Shown here: positions 5,520 through 5,669 of the stretch, in pieces
How the letters are laid out: the number at the start of each line of letters is the position of its first letter
How positions within the stretch are numbered: the stretch's first letter is position 1
Assembly (NCBI GenBank): GCA_016206995.1
Contig: JACQQN010000089.1
Span: forward strand, 1-5,669
DNA: 5,669 bases
Source of the DNA: Candidatus Omnitrophota bacterium
GTDB lineage: Bacteria; Omnitrophota; Omnitrophia; Omnitrophales; Abzuiibacteriaceae
Reading direction: 5' to 3'
Translations under genes and position numbers: made by a program
Notes under the pieces: model-generated
Database searches by the model: none
What the model saw: the letters and a program-made list of their open reading frames with translations, nothing else
Told to the model about the DNA's origin: nothing

Positions 5520-5669
5520 TTAGAGCACCTAACAAAACCTTGTCATTCTGAGCCCTTCGACTGTCACCCTGAACGAAGTGAAGGGTCTCAGGGTAAACTC
5601 CGCGAAGAATCTGCGTTTGTAGATCCTTCGGCTAACGCCTCAGGATGACACTTTTGTTAGACGCTCTTA
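5520..5669. repeat. ~150-bp palindromic repeat element (MITE/REP-like)
   Basis: The ends are inverted copies of each other: AGAGC (5522-5526) pairs with GCTCT (5663-5667), CTAACAAAA (5529-5537) with TTTTGTTAG (5652-5660), and TGTCATTCTGAG (5541-5552) with CTCAGGATGACA (5639-5650, 11 of 12). Inside are two further hairpins. CTGAG-CCCTTC (5548-5558) pairs with GAAGGG-T-CTCAG (5580-5591), and CGAAGAATCT (5603-5612) with AGATCCTTCG (5621-5630, one mismatch). From memory, TGTCATTCTGAGC, GAAGAATCT and CCTTCG phrases recur as dispersed palindromes in many bacterial genomes. There is no coding capacity, so it would need a transposase in trans. It begins seven bases after the stop of the preceding gene and could also act as a transcript end or stabiliser. 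Confidence 0.82.

Overview
The window holds six protein genes plus regulatory and repeat DNA from a Gram-negative-type bacterium with moderate-to-low GC. Two genes encode exported proteins with N-terminal signal peptides. A sigma-28/FlgM pair shows that the organism regulates flagella, although no flagellar structural gene lies here. The small MerR gene beside fliA and the short HAMP membrane protein would fit a deep-branching phylum such as Omnitrophota. That placement is only an impression from gene style and cannot be proved from this sequence.

Layout. Positions 1-268 are an AT-rich leader with a candidate sigma-70-type promoter (40-68), a 43-bp near-perfect palindrome (73-115), and no convincing gene. 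Next comes a plus-strand cluster: an exported TPR protein (269-805), a 78-residue MerR-type regulator whose start overlaps the TPR stop (802-1038), and the flagellar sigma factor FliA (1096-1878). A 184-base gap carries a good match to a sigma-28 promoter (1985-2012), followed by the anti-sigma factor FlgM (2063-2323). Convergent to this on the minus strand is a short two-helix membrane protein with a HAMP domain and no output domain (2993 to 2352). It is divergent from glmS (3117-4952), and the two share a 123-base region with back-to-back candidate promoters. A secreted protein of unknown function (4980-5513) follows glmS after 27 bases. The window ends in a complete, roughly 150-bp palindromic repeat element (5520-5669).

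How the parts work together. The first half reads as a flagellar checkpoint module. FliA directs late flagellar promoters, FlgM holds FliA inactive until the hook-basal body can export it, and the sigma-28 site before flgM suggests that FliA drives production of its own inhibitor. The MerR protein, coupled to the TPR gene and placed directly before fliA, is the obvious candidate for local control of this cluster. GlmS is housekeeping, supplying glucosamine-6-phosphate for peptidoglycan and lipopolysaccharide, and has no clear link to the flagellar genes.

I see no CRISPR array, transposase gene, tRNA, rRNA or known riboswitch. The least ordinary items are the sigma-28 site before flgM, the MerR-FliA pairing, the AT palindrome and the terminal repeat.
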